Of a DNA stretch of 64,000 nucleotides, positions 23,791 through 32,422 are shown piece by piece. Made by a program: the position numbers and the translations under genes. A model generated the notes under the pieces. It worked only from the letters and a program-made list of their open reading frames with translations, was not told where the DNA came from and made no database searches. The number at the start of each line of letters is the position of its first letter. The stretch's first letter is position 1. The stretch comes from Streptomyces pseudovenezuelae (GTDB lineage: Bacteria > Actinomycetota > Actinomycetes > Streptomycetales > Streptomycetaceae), in the NCBI RefSeq assembly GCF_029892565.1, contig NZ_JARXVH010000009.1, positions 62,001-126,000 of the forward strand. Direction: 5' to 3'.

Positions 23791-25513
23791 AGCCCCCGTT
23801 GCGTACCGCGCCCTGCTGATCGGCAACGCCGAGTTCCCCGACGAACCGGCGCTGGCACGGCTGCACGGCCCGGCGAACGACCTCTCGGAACTGCGCGCCG
23901 CGCTCACCGACCCCGAGGCCGGACTGCCCTGGGAGGTGACCTCGGTACTGAACGGGACGGGCCAGCAGGTCCAGGAAGCACTGTTCACCTTCTTCCACCG
24001 GGCCACCGCACGCGAGCAGTTGCTCCTCTACTACAGCGGCCACGGCCGACTCGACCTGCACAACCGACTGCACCTGTGCACCCACGACACCACCCTCGAC
24101 TGGCTGCGCACCCGCGCGGTCCGCCAGTCGTACGTCAACGAGCTGATGGACGACTGCGCCGCCCGCGCGATCGTCGTCGTCCTGGACTGCTGTTTCAGCG
24201 GGCGCGCGGCGGCGGCCAAGGGGGGTGAGGCGGCGGCCCGGTTCGCCGGCCGGGGGCGGTTCGTCATGACCGGGTGCGGGCTGCTGGAGACGGCGGCGGA
24301 CGCGGCCGGGGAGGACGAACCGAGCCCGTTCACCGCCGCGTTGGTGGCGGGGTTGCGGCACGGAGCGGTGGACGAGGACGGCTATGTGACGGTGGAGGAC
24401 GTCTATCGGTACGTGGACGACCGTATGCGCGGGTCGGGTCAGCACCCGGAGATGAAGACGGAGGGGCGGGCGGGGCATGTGGCGCTCGCGCGGCGGGCGG
24501 GGTCGGTCGAACGGACGCCGGAGCCGGCCGCCGTCCCTGAATCGCCGGACCTGCGGCCCCTGTTCACGAGCGGGCACGGGGTGAGTGAACGCCCGCTGGT
24601 CGAGAGTCACTTCAGCGGAGTGCTGCACGTCCTGCTGACGGAGCCGGCGGGGACTCTGACGGTCCACCGGGACGAACTGGTCGCCGCCGGGGGCGGGAAC
24701 GAGGTCCGGGGTCGGTGGTTCACCGAGGGTCGGTTCGAGGTCCGGCGGATGCGGGACCGGCCGGTCGCCATGGCGACGGCGAGCGGGGACGTGCAGTTCA
24801 CCCTTCCCGACGGCGCGGGAACAGTGACCTGGTCGGCGCGGCAACTGGCCGGATTCGAACAGGCGCGGCTCACCGGCAGTTGGCCCACCGCGGTGCGGCC
24901 CACCCGGACCGAGGGCACCCACGCCGTCCTGAAGTCCCGTGACCGGGTCTACCGCAGGATCACGCGCGAGGCGTGGTGGGTGCTGGCGTCACTGGTCGGC
25001 TGCTCGGTGTCGGTGAGCCTGATCGCGTGGCTGCTGGCCCGGAGCGGGGGCGGTGCGTGGCGTGCCACCGCGCTGATCGCCCTGTTCGCCTTCGCGTTCA
25101 TCAACGTGCCGCTCCTGATCGCCTCCGTCAACGTCGCCTGGATCTTCCTCCGCCTGCGCCAGTTGCTGCAGATCCCCTCCCTGCCGGTCACCCCCATGCT
25201 GCTGAAGGTCCATGCCCCGCCCCCGATCACGGGCGAGGACGACCACGGACCAGTGACCGTCCATGTGAAGCCGAGCATCGTGCTGTGGTCCGAGGACCTC
25301 AGCCTGACACTCCCCCACTCCTTCTACGCCCACCGCGTCAACAGGGGCGACCCACCCTTCAGCACGAAGAACCCGGTACCCGTCGAGGTCATCGGCCTGC
25401 CCGCCCCGGGCCAGTGGGTGGTCGTCCGCACCCCTGACGGCCTCCTCTGGCCGAGCGGTCGCGCCAAACCCGTCTCGGCCCCGATCCTCACCGCGGTGAC
25501 CGGCCGCCCCTAG
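23783..25513 (+). CDS. Caspase-domain protease with two membrane helices
   Basis: A 576-residue protein. The N-terminal caspase-like domain (about 5-240) opens with YRALLIGNAEF and has the catalytic His87 in LYYSGHGRLD and Cys137 in VLDCCFSGRA, the standard His/Cys dyad. A central region of unknown fold follows (about 280-385), then two helices (about 398-460: ASLVGCSVSVSLIAWLLA; ALIALFAFAFINVPLLIA) and a C-terminal beta-rich domain (about 470-576). The TTG start at 23783, overlapping the EACC1 stop, is the best-placed one; an upstream in-frame ATG at 23714 lies inside the EACC1 gene. The pair resembles caspase effector modules of predicted immunity or regulated-death systems. Confidence 0.85.
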   Translation: MSEAPVAYRALLIGNAEFPDEPALARLHGPANDLSELRAALTDPEAGLPWEVTSVLNGTGQQVQEALFTFFHRATAREQLLLYYSGHGRLDLHNRLHLCTHDTTLDWLRTRAVRQSYVNELMDDCAARAIVVVLDCCFSGRAAAAKGGEAAARFAGRGRFVMTGCGLLETAADAAGEDEPSPFTAALVAGLRHGAVDEDGYVTVEDVYRYVDDRMRGSGQHPEMKTEGRAGHVALARRAGSVERTPEPAAVPESPDLRPLFTSGHGVSERPLVESHFSGVLHVLLTEPAGTLTVHRDELVAAGGGNEVRGRWFTEGRFEVRRMRDRPVAMATASGDVQFTLPDGAGTVTWSARQLAGFEQARLTGSWPTAVRPTRTEGTHAVLKSRDRVYRRITREAWWVLASLVGCSVSVSLIAWLLARSGGGAWRATALIALFAFAFINVPLLIASVNVAWIFLRLRQLLQIPSLPVTPMLLKVHAPPPITGEDDHGPVTVHVKPSIVLWSEDLSLTLPHSFYAHRVNRGDPPFSTKNPVPVEVIGLPAPGQWVVVRTPDGLLWPSGRAKPVSAPILTAVTGRP

Positions 25514-25628
25514 CCGAGTGTCCTACGCCACAAATCCCCCCCACTCCTCCTACACCCGTGATCAATCCGCAACCAATTCCCCTCTTGACCGAGACCCATC
25601 AACGGGGCGCGTGATTACGCTCGCGCTC

Positions 25629-26819
25629 ATGGCCGACTCCACAGCGTCCGCACCAGCCGCCGCGCACCAGCACACGAACCGCCCCGTATACGTCATCGGG
25701 GGCGGCCCCGGCGGCCTCGCCGTCGCGTACGCGCTGCGCGCGCGGGGCATGCGCGCGGTCGTGCTGGAGAAGTCCGACCGGGTCGGCGCGTCCTGGCGGC
25801 GGCACTACGACCGGCTGCACCTGCACACCACCCGGCGCCTGTCGTCCCTGCCGGGACTGACGATGCCGCGCCGGTTCGGGCGGTGGGTGTCGCGGGACGA
25901 CGTCGTGCGGTACCTGGAGAAGTACGCCGAGCACCACGAGCTGGAGATCGTCACCGGTGTGGAGGTGTCCCGCGTCGAGCGTTCCGCGGACGGCGACGGC
26001 TGGCTGCTGCACGCCACCGGCGGCCGCGAACTGACCGGCGCCGCCGTGGTCGTCGCCACCGGCTACAACCACACCCCGAACGTCCCGGACTGGCCCGGCC
26101 TCGACACGTACAAGGGCGAATTCCTGCACGCCGGCGACTACCGCAACGCCGAGCCGTACGCCGGCCGTGACGTCCTCGTCGTCGGTGTCGGCAACACCGG
26201 TGCCGAGATCGCCGTGGACCTGGTCGAGGGCGGGGCCTCGCGGGTGCGGCTCGCCGTGCGCACCACCCCGCACATCGTGCGCCGCTCGACGGCCGGCTGG
26301 GCCGCCCAGTACACGAGCGTGCTGGTACGGCGGCTGCCGGTCGGCCTCGTCGACCGGATGGCCCGCCCGATGGCGAAGCTGAGCGTCCCGGACCTGTCGG
26401 CGCAGGGGTTGCCCAGACCGGACACCGGGCTCTACACCCGGGTCAAGGCGGGCTCCGTGCCGATCCTGGACGTCGGTCTGATCAACGCCGTACGCAAGGG
26501 CAAGGTCGAGGTCGTGGCCGCCGTCGCCGGTTTCGAGGACGGCAAGGTCGTGCTCGCGGACGGGAGCCTTCTCTCGCCGGACGCGGTCGTCGCGGCCACC
26601 GGTTACGCCCGCGGACTCGAAGGTCTCGTCGGTGATCTCGACGTACTCGACGAGCGCGGCAAGCCCGTCGTGCACGGCGCGCGCACCCCGGACCAGGCAC
26701 CCGGCCTGTACTTCACCGGCTTCACCAACCCCATCAGCGGCATGCTCCGCGAGATGGCCATCGACGCGGAGAAGATCGCGAAGGCGGTCGTGAAGGACCG
26801 CCAGCGCAAGCGCCGTTAG
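25629..26819 (+). CDS. Flavin-containing monooxygenase (CzcO/YUC-like)
   Basis: A 396-residue FAD/NADPH enzyme. FAD site YVIGGGPGGLAVAYALRARG (about 18-40), then GASWRRHYDRLHLHT, VVATGYNHTPNVPDWPG (the FMO ATG motif) and the NADPH site VLVVGVGNTGAEIAVDL, ending LYFTGFTNPISGMLRE. It inserts oxygen into a soft nucleophile or ketone. ATG 25629 starts the well-conserved part; a longer upstream frame is not supported. The AT-richer leader (25514-25628) separates it from the caspase gene. It is followed by a Tat-exported amine oxidase. Substrate unknown. Confidence 0.88.
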   Translation: MADSTASAPAAAHQHTNRPVYVIGGGPGGLAVAYALRARGMRAVVLEKSDRVGASWRRHYDRLHLHTTRRLSSLPGLTMPRRFGRWVSRDDVVRYLEKYAEHHELEIVTGVEVSRVERSADGDGWLLHATGGRELTGAAVVVATGYNHTPNVPDWPGLDTYKGEFLHAGDYRNAEPYAGRDVLVVGVGNTGAEIAVDLVEGGASRVRLAVRTTPHIVRRSTAGWAAQYTSVLVRRLPVGLVDRMARPMAKLSVPDLSAQGLPRPDTGLYTRVKAGSVPILDVGLINAVRKGKVEVVAAVAGFEDGKVVLADGSLLSPDAVVAATGYARGLEGLVGDLDVLDERGKPVVHGARTPDQAPGLYFTGFTNPISGMLREMAIDAEKIAKAVVKDRQRKRR

Positions 26820-26973
26820 CGTTCCCCGACTCCTCCGACCCCCTCGGCTCCCCCCTCCCGAGGTCTCTCAACTCCCCCACCTGCGACGCCCGTTACGGGC
26901 GAGACGGATGTGGCTAAGGAGCTGTACCGCGCCCCGTCATGGGTCCAGAATGTGAGCGCTGCTCAGCTTTCAG

Positions 26974-27006
26974 CGCTCGCGCTCGGCACTCACCTCGGCG
27001 CGAGCG
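26974..27006 (+). terminator. Hairpin with T-rich tail in the leader of the amine oxidase gene
   Basis: CGCTCGCGC (26974-26982) pairs exactly with GCGCGAGCG (26998-27006), followed by TCTTTC, an intrinsic-terminator-like shape. It ends 45 bp before the amine oxidase start. It could end the monooxygenase transcript or act as an attenuator. Confidence 0.55.
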
Positions 27007-27051
27007 TCTTTCAACTCCGCCCCACCTCTCGCTCATTGACGGAGGACGCAC

Positions 27052-28539
27052 GTGGCACGTGAAAGACAGCTCTCCCGACGCTCCCTGATCGGTGGCGCAG
27101 CCGCCACCGCCGGAGCCGTCGCCCTGACCGGCACCGCCGCGGGAACGGCCGCCGCGGCCACCCGTGACGTGGACGTCGCCATCGTCGGCGGCGGACTCGC
27201 GGGACTGACGACGGCCCGCGACCTGGTGGCCGCAGGCAAGACCGTGGCCGTTCTGGAGGCCCGGAACCGCGTCGGCGGCCGGGTGGTGAACCTTGCGCTG
27301 GCGAACGGCGGGGTCACCGAAGGCGGTGGCGAGTTCATCGGCCCCACCCAGGACCGCATCAAGGCGCTGGCCGACTCGCTCGGGGTCGCGACCTTCACGA
27401 CGTACAACACCGGCAAGAACCTGCTCTACAAGGACGGCAAGAAGACCCCGTACGCCACCGACGGCCTCCTCGGCTCGGTGCCGCCGATCGACGTGGCGGG
27501 CCTCGCCAACGCCGCGATCGTGCAGTCCGCGCTCGACGACATGGCCAAACAGGTGCCGGTCGGCGCCCCTTGGACCGCGGCGAAGGCCGCCGAGTGGGAC
27601 AAGCAGACCTTCGAGAGCTGGCTGAACGCCAACGCGATCGTCCCGTCGGCCAAGTTCCTGCTGGACGTGGCCACCACGTCCATCTTCTCGGCCCAGCCCC
27701 GCGAACTCTCCCTGCTCTTCGTGCTGTTCTACATCGCCGCCGCCGGCAACGAGTCCACCGCCGGCACCCTGGAACGTCTCACCGACACCGCGAACGGCGC
27801 CCAGGAGTCCCGCTTCGTCGGCGGCTCCCAACAGGTACCGATCAAACTGGCGGCCACCCTCGGCGACCGGGTGGTGCTGAGCGCGCCGGTGCGCTCGATC
27901 ACGAAGTCCGGCGGCAAGTACGTCGTGACGGCGGACGGCGTGACGGTGACCGCGAAGAAGGTCGTCGTCGCGGTACCGCCCCCACTGGCCGGCCGCATCC
28001 AGTTCGACCCACTCCTGCCGGCCGCCCGCGACCAACTGAGCCAACGCCTCCCGATGGGCTCCATCGGCAAGGCCATCGCCGTGTACGACACCCCGTTCTG
28101 GCGCACCGACGGCCTCAACGGCCAGGTCGTCAGCGACACCGGCGCCGTCCGCTCCACCTTCGACAACTCCCCGCCGGACGCCTCCTACGGCGCCCTGATG
28201 GGTTTCATCGAGGCCGACGAGATGCGCGAGTACGACGCCGCCGCGGTCGCCGACGTGAAGGCGGCCGTCCTCAAGGACTTCGCCACCTACTTCGGCGACA
28301 AGGCCAAGACCCCGACCTCCTTCGTCCTCCAACGCTGGGACAACGAGGGCTTCTCCCGAGGCGGCCCGGTCGCCTACGCCCCACCGGGCGTCCTCACCGA
28401 GTACGGCACCGCCCTGCGCACGCCGGTCGACGGCATCCACTGGGCCGGCACGGAGACGTCGACGTACTGGAACGGGTTCATGGACGGAGCGGTGCGTTCC
28501 GGGGAGCGGGCGGCCAGGGAGGTGCTCGCGGCGCTGTGA
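27052..28539 (+). CDS. Tat-exported flavin amine oxidase (monoamine oxidase family)
   Basis: A 495-residue flavoprotein. Tat signal ERQLSRRSLIGGAAATAGAVALTG at the N-terminus, then the FAD dinucleotide motif VAIVGGGLAGLTTARDL (about 44-60), EARNRVGGRVVN and the C-terminal WAGTETSTYWNGFMDGAVRSGERAA typical of MAO/putrescine-oxidase-like enzymes. It would oxidise an amine outside the membrane, releasing hydrogen peroxide and ammonia. GTG 27052 follows GGAGGA. The flavin is loaded in the cytoplasm, which explains Tat export. It is close to the previous monooxygenase but not overlapping. Confidence 0.9.
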   Translation: MARERQLSRRSLIGGAAATAGAVALTGTAAGTAAAATRDVDVAIVGGGLAGLTTARDLVAAGKTVAVLEARNRVGGRVVNLALANGGVTEGGGEFIGPTQDRIKALADSLGVATFTTYNTGKNLLYKDGKKTPYATDGLLGSVPPIDVAGLANAAIVQSALDDMAKQVPVGAPWTAAKAAEWDKQTFESWLNANAIVPSAKFLLDVATTSIFSAQPRELSLLFVLFYIAAAGNESTAGTLERLTDTANGAQESRFVGGSQQVPIKLAATLGDRVVLSAPVRSITKSGGKYVVTADGVTVTAKKVVVAVPPPLAGRIQFDPLLPAARDQLSQRLPMGSIGKAIAVYDTPFWRTDGLNGQVVSDTGAVRSTFDNSPPDASYGALMGFIEADEMREYDAAAVADVKAAVLKDFATYFGDKAKTPTSFVLQRWDNEGFSRGGPVAYAPPGVLTEYGTALRTPVDGIHWAGTETSTYWNGFMDGAVRSGERAAREVLAAL

Positions 28540-28616
28540 GGCGCCATGCCTGCCCCGGCGAGAGCTTTCGGGGGCGTTGACCCACACTTCGTTCAACTTT
28601 GCACGCACGCCCGTTC

Positions 28617-28655
28617 CTGACACCGCGTCAGTTCAGTAATCTGACAGTGCGTCAG
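28617..28655. promoter_or_regulatory. Tandem regulon operators
   Basis: CTGACACCGCGTCAG (28617-28631) and CTGACAGTGCGTCAG (28641-28655), both perfect in the arms, with centres 24 bp apart. They precede the NDP-forming acyl-CoA synthetase gene by about 30-70 bp. Confidence 0.86.
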
Positions 28656-28686
28656 TTAATGGCTGTCTCACAGGAGCGGGCGGACG

Positions 28687-30912
28687 ATGCTTGGATCAAC
28701 CCACGGCACTCTCACCACCGACTCCCGCCGGGCCCGGGTCATCGCCTGCGGCGAGCAACCCGCGGCTGCTGTGCACGGCAGGCCCGCCGAGGTGGACGAT
28801 CTCGATGTCGGCGGGCGGCCGCTGTACGCGGGCGTACCCGATCTGGACCGGTTCTTCCGCCCCGAGTCCGTCGCCGTGATCGGCGCCTCGGACGCGGAGG
28901 GGCGGCCGAACACCGGTATCACCCGGCAGTTGGTGGCCTGGGCGGAGCGGGTCGGGGCTCGGCTGCACCCCGTGCATCCCACCCGTACGTCCGTCTTCGG
29001 CATCCCCTGCGTGCCGGCCGTCGCCGACCTGCCCGAACAGGTCGACCTCGCCGTCCTGTTGGTCGCCGACCCGCTGCCCGTGATCGAGGAACTCGCCGAG
29101 GCCAAGGTGAAGTTCGCGGTCGTCTTCGCCTCCGGGTTCGCGGAGACCGGCGCCGAGGGGGCCACCGCGCAGGCGCAACTCGCCGCCGCCGTACGGCGGT
29201 CGGGGATGCGGCTGCTCGGGCCCAACACCAACCTCAACGCCTTCGAGCGGTTCCGGGACGACCTCGACGGGCCGGCGATCGCGCTGATCACCCAGTCCGG
29301 GCACCAGGGGCGGCCCGTGTTCGCGCTCCAGGAGCTCGGCATCCGCCTCTCGCACTGGGCGCCCACCGGCAACGAGGCCGACCTGGAGACCGCCGACTTC
29401 CTCTCCTACTTCGCGGAGCGGCCCGAGGTCGGTGCCATCGCCTGTTACGTCGAGGGCCTCAAGGACGGGCGTTCCTTCCTGCTAGCCGCCGACCGGGCGG
29501 CCCGGCGCGGGGTCCCGGTCGTCGCCGTCAAGGTCGGCCGCACCGAGACCGGCGCCCGCACGGCCGCCTCCCACACCGGCAAGCTGACCGGCGCGGACAC
29601 CGTGGTGGACGCGGCGATGCGGCAGTTCGGGGTGATCCGGGTCGACGGTCTCGACGAACTCCAGGACACCGCCACCCTGTTGGCCCGCGCCCGGCCGCCC
29701 CAGGCCGACGGCGTGGCCGTCTACTCCATCTCCGGTGGCACGGGCGCCCACTTCGCCGACCTGGCGACGGAGGCGGGCCTCGACCTGCCGGTGCTGTCCG
29801 AGGCCAAGCAGGCCGAACTGCACCAGTGGATACCCGAGTTCCTGAACGTGGCCAATCCCGTCGACAACGGCGGCCACCCGGTCGGCGACCACCGCGGCCG
29901 GAAAATCATCGACGCGATCCTCGACGACCCGGCGGTCGGGATCCTCATCTGCCCGATCACCGGCCCGTTCCCGCCGCTCAGCGACAAGCTCGTGCAGGAC
30001 CTGGTGGACGCGGCCGAGCAGACCGACAAGCTGGTCTGCGTGGTCTGGGGCTCCCCCGTCGGCACCGAACCGGCCTACCGCGAGGTGCTCCTGGGCTCCT
30101 CCCGGGTCGCCACCTTCCGCACCGTCGGCAACTGCGTCACCGCCGTCCGCGCCTACCTCGACCACCACCGCTTCACCGCCCGCTACCGCTCACCCTTCGA
30201 CGAGGCCCCCCGCACCCCCTCCCCCTCCTTCCGCAAGGCCCAGGCCCTGATGCGCCCGGGCCAGCAACTGAGCGAACACGCGGCCAAACAACTGCTCCGC
30301 GCATACGGCATCCGCGTACCGCGCGAGCAGCTCGTGACCAGCGCTGCGGCGGCCGTCCGCGCGGCCGGCCTGGTCGGCTACCCGGTGGTGATGAAGGCCT
30401 CCGGCGCGCAGATCGCCCACAAGACCGAGCTGGGCCTGGTGAAGATCGGCCTCACCTCGGCCAGCCAGGTCCGCGACGCCTACCGCGAGTTGACCGACAT
30501 CGCCCGCTACGAAGGGGTCACGCTGGACGGCGTTCTGGTCTGCCAGATGGTCGAGCGCGGCGTCGAGATGTTCGTCGGCGTGACCCACGACGAGCTGTTC
30601 GGACCGACGGTCACGGCCGGGCTCGGCGGAGTACTGGTCGAGGTCCTGCACGACGCGGCCGTACGCGTGCCGCCCTTCGGCGAGGAACAGGCCCGGGACA
30701 TGCTCGCGGAGTTGCGCGGACGGGCCCTCCTCGACGGGGTACGGGGACGACCGCCGGCCGACATCGACGCCCTCGTCGAGGTGATCTTGCGGGTCCAGCG
30801 CATGGCACTCGAACTCGGGGACGACCTCGCGGAGTTGGACATCAACCCGCTGATGGTGCTGCCCCGGGGACAGGGCGCGGTGGCGCTGGACGCGCTGGCG
30901 GTGTGCCGATGA
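28687..30912 (+). CDS. NDP-forming acyl-CoA synthetase (fused alpha-beta subunits)
   Basis: A 741-residue synthetase related to acetate-CoA ligase (ADP-forming) and succinyl-CoA synthetase. N-terminal CoA-binding domain (FFRPESVAVIGASDAEGRPN), a second domain with LITQSGHQGRPVFALQELG, the phosphohistidine segment ASHTGKLTG, and a C-terminal ATP-grasp domain (RKAQALMRPGQQLSEHAAKQLLRAYGIRVPRE ... ASGAQIAHKTELGLVKIGL). It activates an acid to its CoA ester with ATP or GTP through a phosphoenzyme. ATG 28687 follows AGGAG. First gene of an operon with an enoyl-CoA hydratase; the last bases overlap the next start (ATGA). Confidence 0.9.
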   Translation: MLGSTHGTLTTDSRRARVIACGEQPAAAVHGRPAEVDDLDVGGRPLYAGVPDLDRFFRPESVAVIGASDAEGRPNTGITRQLVAWAERVGARLHPVHPTRTSVFGIPCVPAVADLPEQVDLAVLLVADPLPVIEELAEAKVKFAVVFASGFAETGAEGATAQAQLAAAVRRSGMRLLGPNTNLNAFERFRDDLDGPAIALITQSGHQGRPVFALQELGIRLSHWAPTGNEADLETADFLSYFAERPEVGAIACYVEGLKDGRSFLLAADRAARRGVPVVAVKVGRTETGARTAASHTGKLTGADTVVDAAMRQFGVIRVDGLDELQDTATLLARARPPQADGVAVYSISGGTGAHFADLATEAGLDLPVLSEAKQAELHQWIPEFLNVANPVDNGGHPVGDHRGRKIIDAILDDPAVGILICPITGPFPPLSDKLVQDLVDAAEQTDKLVCVVWGSPVGTEPAYREVLLGSSRVATFRTVGNCVTAVRAYLDHHRFTARYRSPFDEAPRTPSPSFRKAQALMRPGQQLSEHAAKQLLRAYGIRVPREQLVTSAAAAVRAAGLVGYPVVMKASGAQIAHKTELGLVKIGLTSASQVRDAYRELTDIARYEGVTLDGVLVCQMVERGVEMFVGVTHDELFGPTVTAGLGGVLVEVLHDAAVRVPPFGEEQARDMLAELRGRALLDGVRGRPPADIDALVEVILRVQRMALELGDDLAELDINPLMVLPRGQGAVALDALAVCR

Positions 30913-31721
30913 CGGAGGCCACGCGACCGGTGACCGACCAGATCACCCACGCCGTCACCGACCAGGTCGCGTACCTCACCCTCAACCGACCCGAAGCCCT
31001 CAACGCCCTCGCCCCAGCCCAACGGGACCGCCTGATCGACCTGTTGGGCGAGGCATCGGCCGATCCGGGCATCCGGGCCGTGGTCCTCACCGGCACCGGC
31101 CGTGGCTTCTGCGCGGGCGCGGACCTGCGAGGCGGCGCGGCCACCGCCGGGGAACGGCTACCCGGAGACGTGGCCCGCACCCTCCGCCGCGGCGCCCAAC
31201 GCCTGATCGCCGCCGTCCTGGACTGCGAGAAGCCGGTGATCGCGGCGGTCAACGGCACGGCGGCGGGCCTGGGCGCGCACCTCGCCCTCGCCTGCGACCT
31301 GGTCCTGGCCGCGGAGTCGGCGAGGTTCATCGAGGTGTTCGTGCGCAGGGGCCTGGTCCCGGACGGCGGCGGCGCGTATCTGCTGCCGCGGCTGGTGGGG
31401 CTGCAGCGGGCGAAGGAACTGATGTTCTTCGGAGACGCGGTCAGCGCCACGGACGCGGAACGGCTGGGGTTGATCAACCGGGTCGTCCCGGACGGGGAGT
31501 TGGAGAAGACGGCCCGCGAGTGGGCCACCCGCCTCGCCACCGGCCCCACCCGCGCCCTCGCCCTCACCAAACAGCTGGTCAACGCCTCCCTGGACAGCGA
31601 CCGAGCCACCGCGTTCGCCGCGGAGGCGGCCGCGCAGGAGATCAACATGACGACGGAGGACGCGCAGGAGGGGGTACGGAGCTTCGTGGAACGCAGGACA
31701 CCGGACTACAAGGGCCGTTGA
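30909..31721 (+). CDS. Enoyl-CoA hydratase/isomerase (crotonase family)
   Basis: A 270-residue crotonase with TLNRPEALNALAPAQRDRL, the oxyanion-hole segment GRGFCAGADLRG (about 63-74) and AAVNGTAAGLGAHLALACDLVLA (about 113-135), EVFVRRGLVPDGGGAYLLPRLVG and a C-terminal ALTKQLVNASL helix. The Gly-rich second oxyanion loop and the Asp of VPDGGG fit enoyl-CoA hydratase or isomerase activity. ATG 30909 overlaps the synthetase stop by 4 bp, so the two proteins are co-produced. Confidence 0.88.
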   Translation: MTEATRPVTDQITHAVTDQVAYLTLNRPEALNALAPAQRDRLIDLLGEASADPGIRAVVLTGTGRGFCAGADLRGGAATAGERLPGDVARTLRRGAQRLIAAVLDCEKPVIAAVNGTAAGLGAHLALACDLVLAAESARFIEVFVRRGLVPDGGGAYLLPRLVGLQRAKELMFFGDAVSATDAERLGLINRVVPDGELEKTAREWATRLATGPTRALALTKQLVNASLDSDRATAFAAEAAAQEINMTTEDAQEGVRSFVERRTPDYKGR

Positions 31722-31731
31722 CCCTTCCCAT

Positions 31732-31746
31732 CTGACATACCGTCAG
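31732..31746. promoter_or_regulatory. Regulon operator (perfect)
   Basis: CTGACATACCGTCAG, with AT before it and CT after. It lies 11 bp past the enoyl-CoA hydratase stop and 17 bp before the flavin reductase start, so the flavin reductase has its own regulated promoter. Confidence 0.84.
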
Positions 31747-31762
31747 CTCTAATGGAACGGTG

Positions 31763-32401
31763 ATGGGACACGCAGGCGCAGCCGCGGCAGCCGTCCGCTA
31801 CCTCAGGTCGGCCGGGACACCGGCCGGCGTGGAGGCGCTGCCACGACCGGAGTTGCGGTGCGTCGGCGAGGACGAGCGAGCACCCCTCGACCCGACGGAG
31901 TTCCGCCGCGTCCTCGGCACCTTCGCGACCGGCGTCACGGTCATCACCGCCACGGGCACCGAACCCGACCTCTCCACCCCCACCGGCCCCGCCACCTCGG
32001 CCGCCCCCGCCGCCCCAGCCGGCTTCGCCTGCCAGTCCTTCTCCTCCCTCTCCCTGGACCCGCCCCTGATCGCCTTCATGGTCGGCCGTACGTCCACCAC
32101 CTGGCCTCACATCGCCCGTGCCGGCGCCTTCTGCGTCAACGTACTGGGCGCCGACCAGGGCGAGTTGTGCCGCGGCTTCGCGGTGAGCGGCGCGGACAAG
32201 TTCAGGGACGTGGTCTACGACGCGGCCCCGATCTCCGGCGCACCGCGCCTCGCGGGCACCGTCGCCTGGATCGACTGCACGATCCACGCGGTGCACACCG
32301 GCGGCGACCATCTGATCGTGGTGGGACGGGTGGACGCGCTGGGCACGGGCCACGAGACCGACGTAGCACCGCTGTTGTTCCACCGGGGTCGGTTCGTCTG
32401 A
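31763..32401 (+). CDS. Flavin reductase (HsaB/HpaC-like FMN-binding split barrel)
   Basis: A 212-residue flavin reductase-like protein. After a poorly conserved 45-residue N-terminus comes FRRVLGTFATGVTVITATG, FACQSFSSLSLDPPLIAFMVGRTSTTWPHI, AFCVNVLGADQGELCRGFA and the C-terminal HTGGDHLIVVGRVDALG, which together form the reductase core. Such proteins hand reduced flavin to a separate monooxygenase (HsaB to HsaA in steroid catabolism). No adjacent monooxygenase partner is present. ATG 31763 is directly preceded by an alternative GTG at 31760. The gene follows the operator at 31732. Confidence 0.85.
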   Translation: MGHAGAAAAAVRYLRSAGTPAGVEALPRPELRCVGEDERAPLDPTEFRRVLGTFATGVTVITATGTEPDLSTPTGPATSAAPAAPAGFACQSFSSLSLDPPLIAFMVGRTSTTWPHIARAGAFCVNVLGADQGELCRGFAVSGADKFRDVVYDAAPISGAPRLAGTVAWIDCTIHAVHTGGDHLIVVGRVDALGTGHETDVAPLLFHRGRFV

Positions 32402-32422
32402 CCGACGGCGCCCGGAGTGCCG

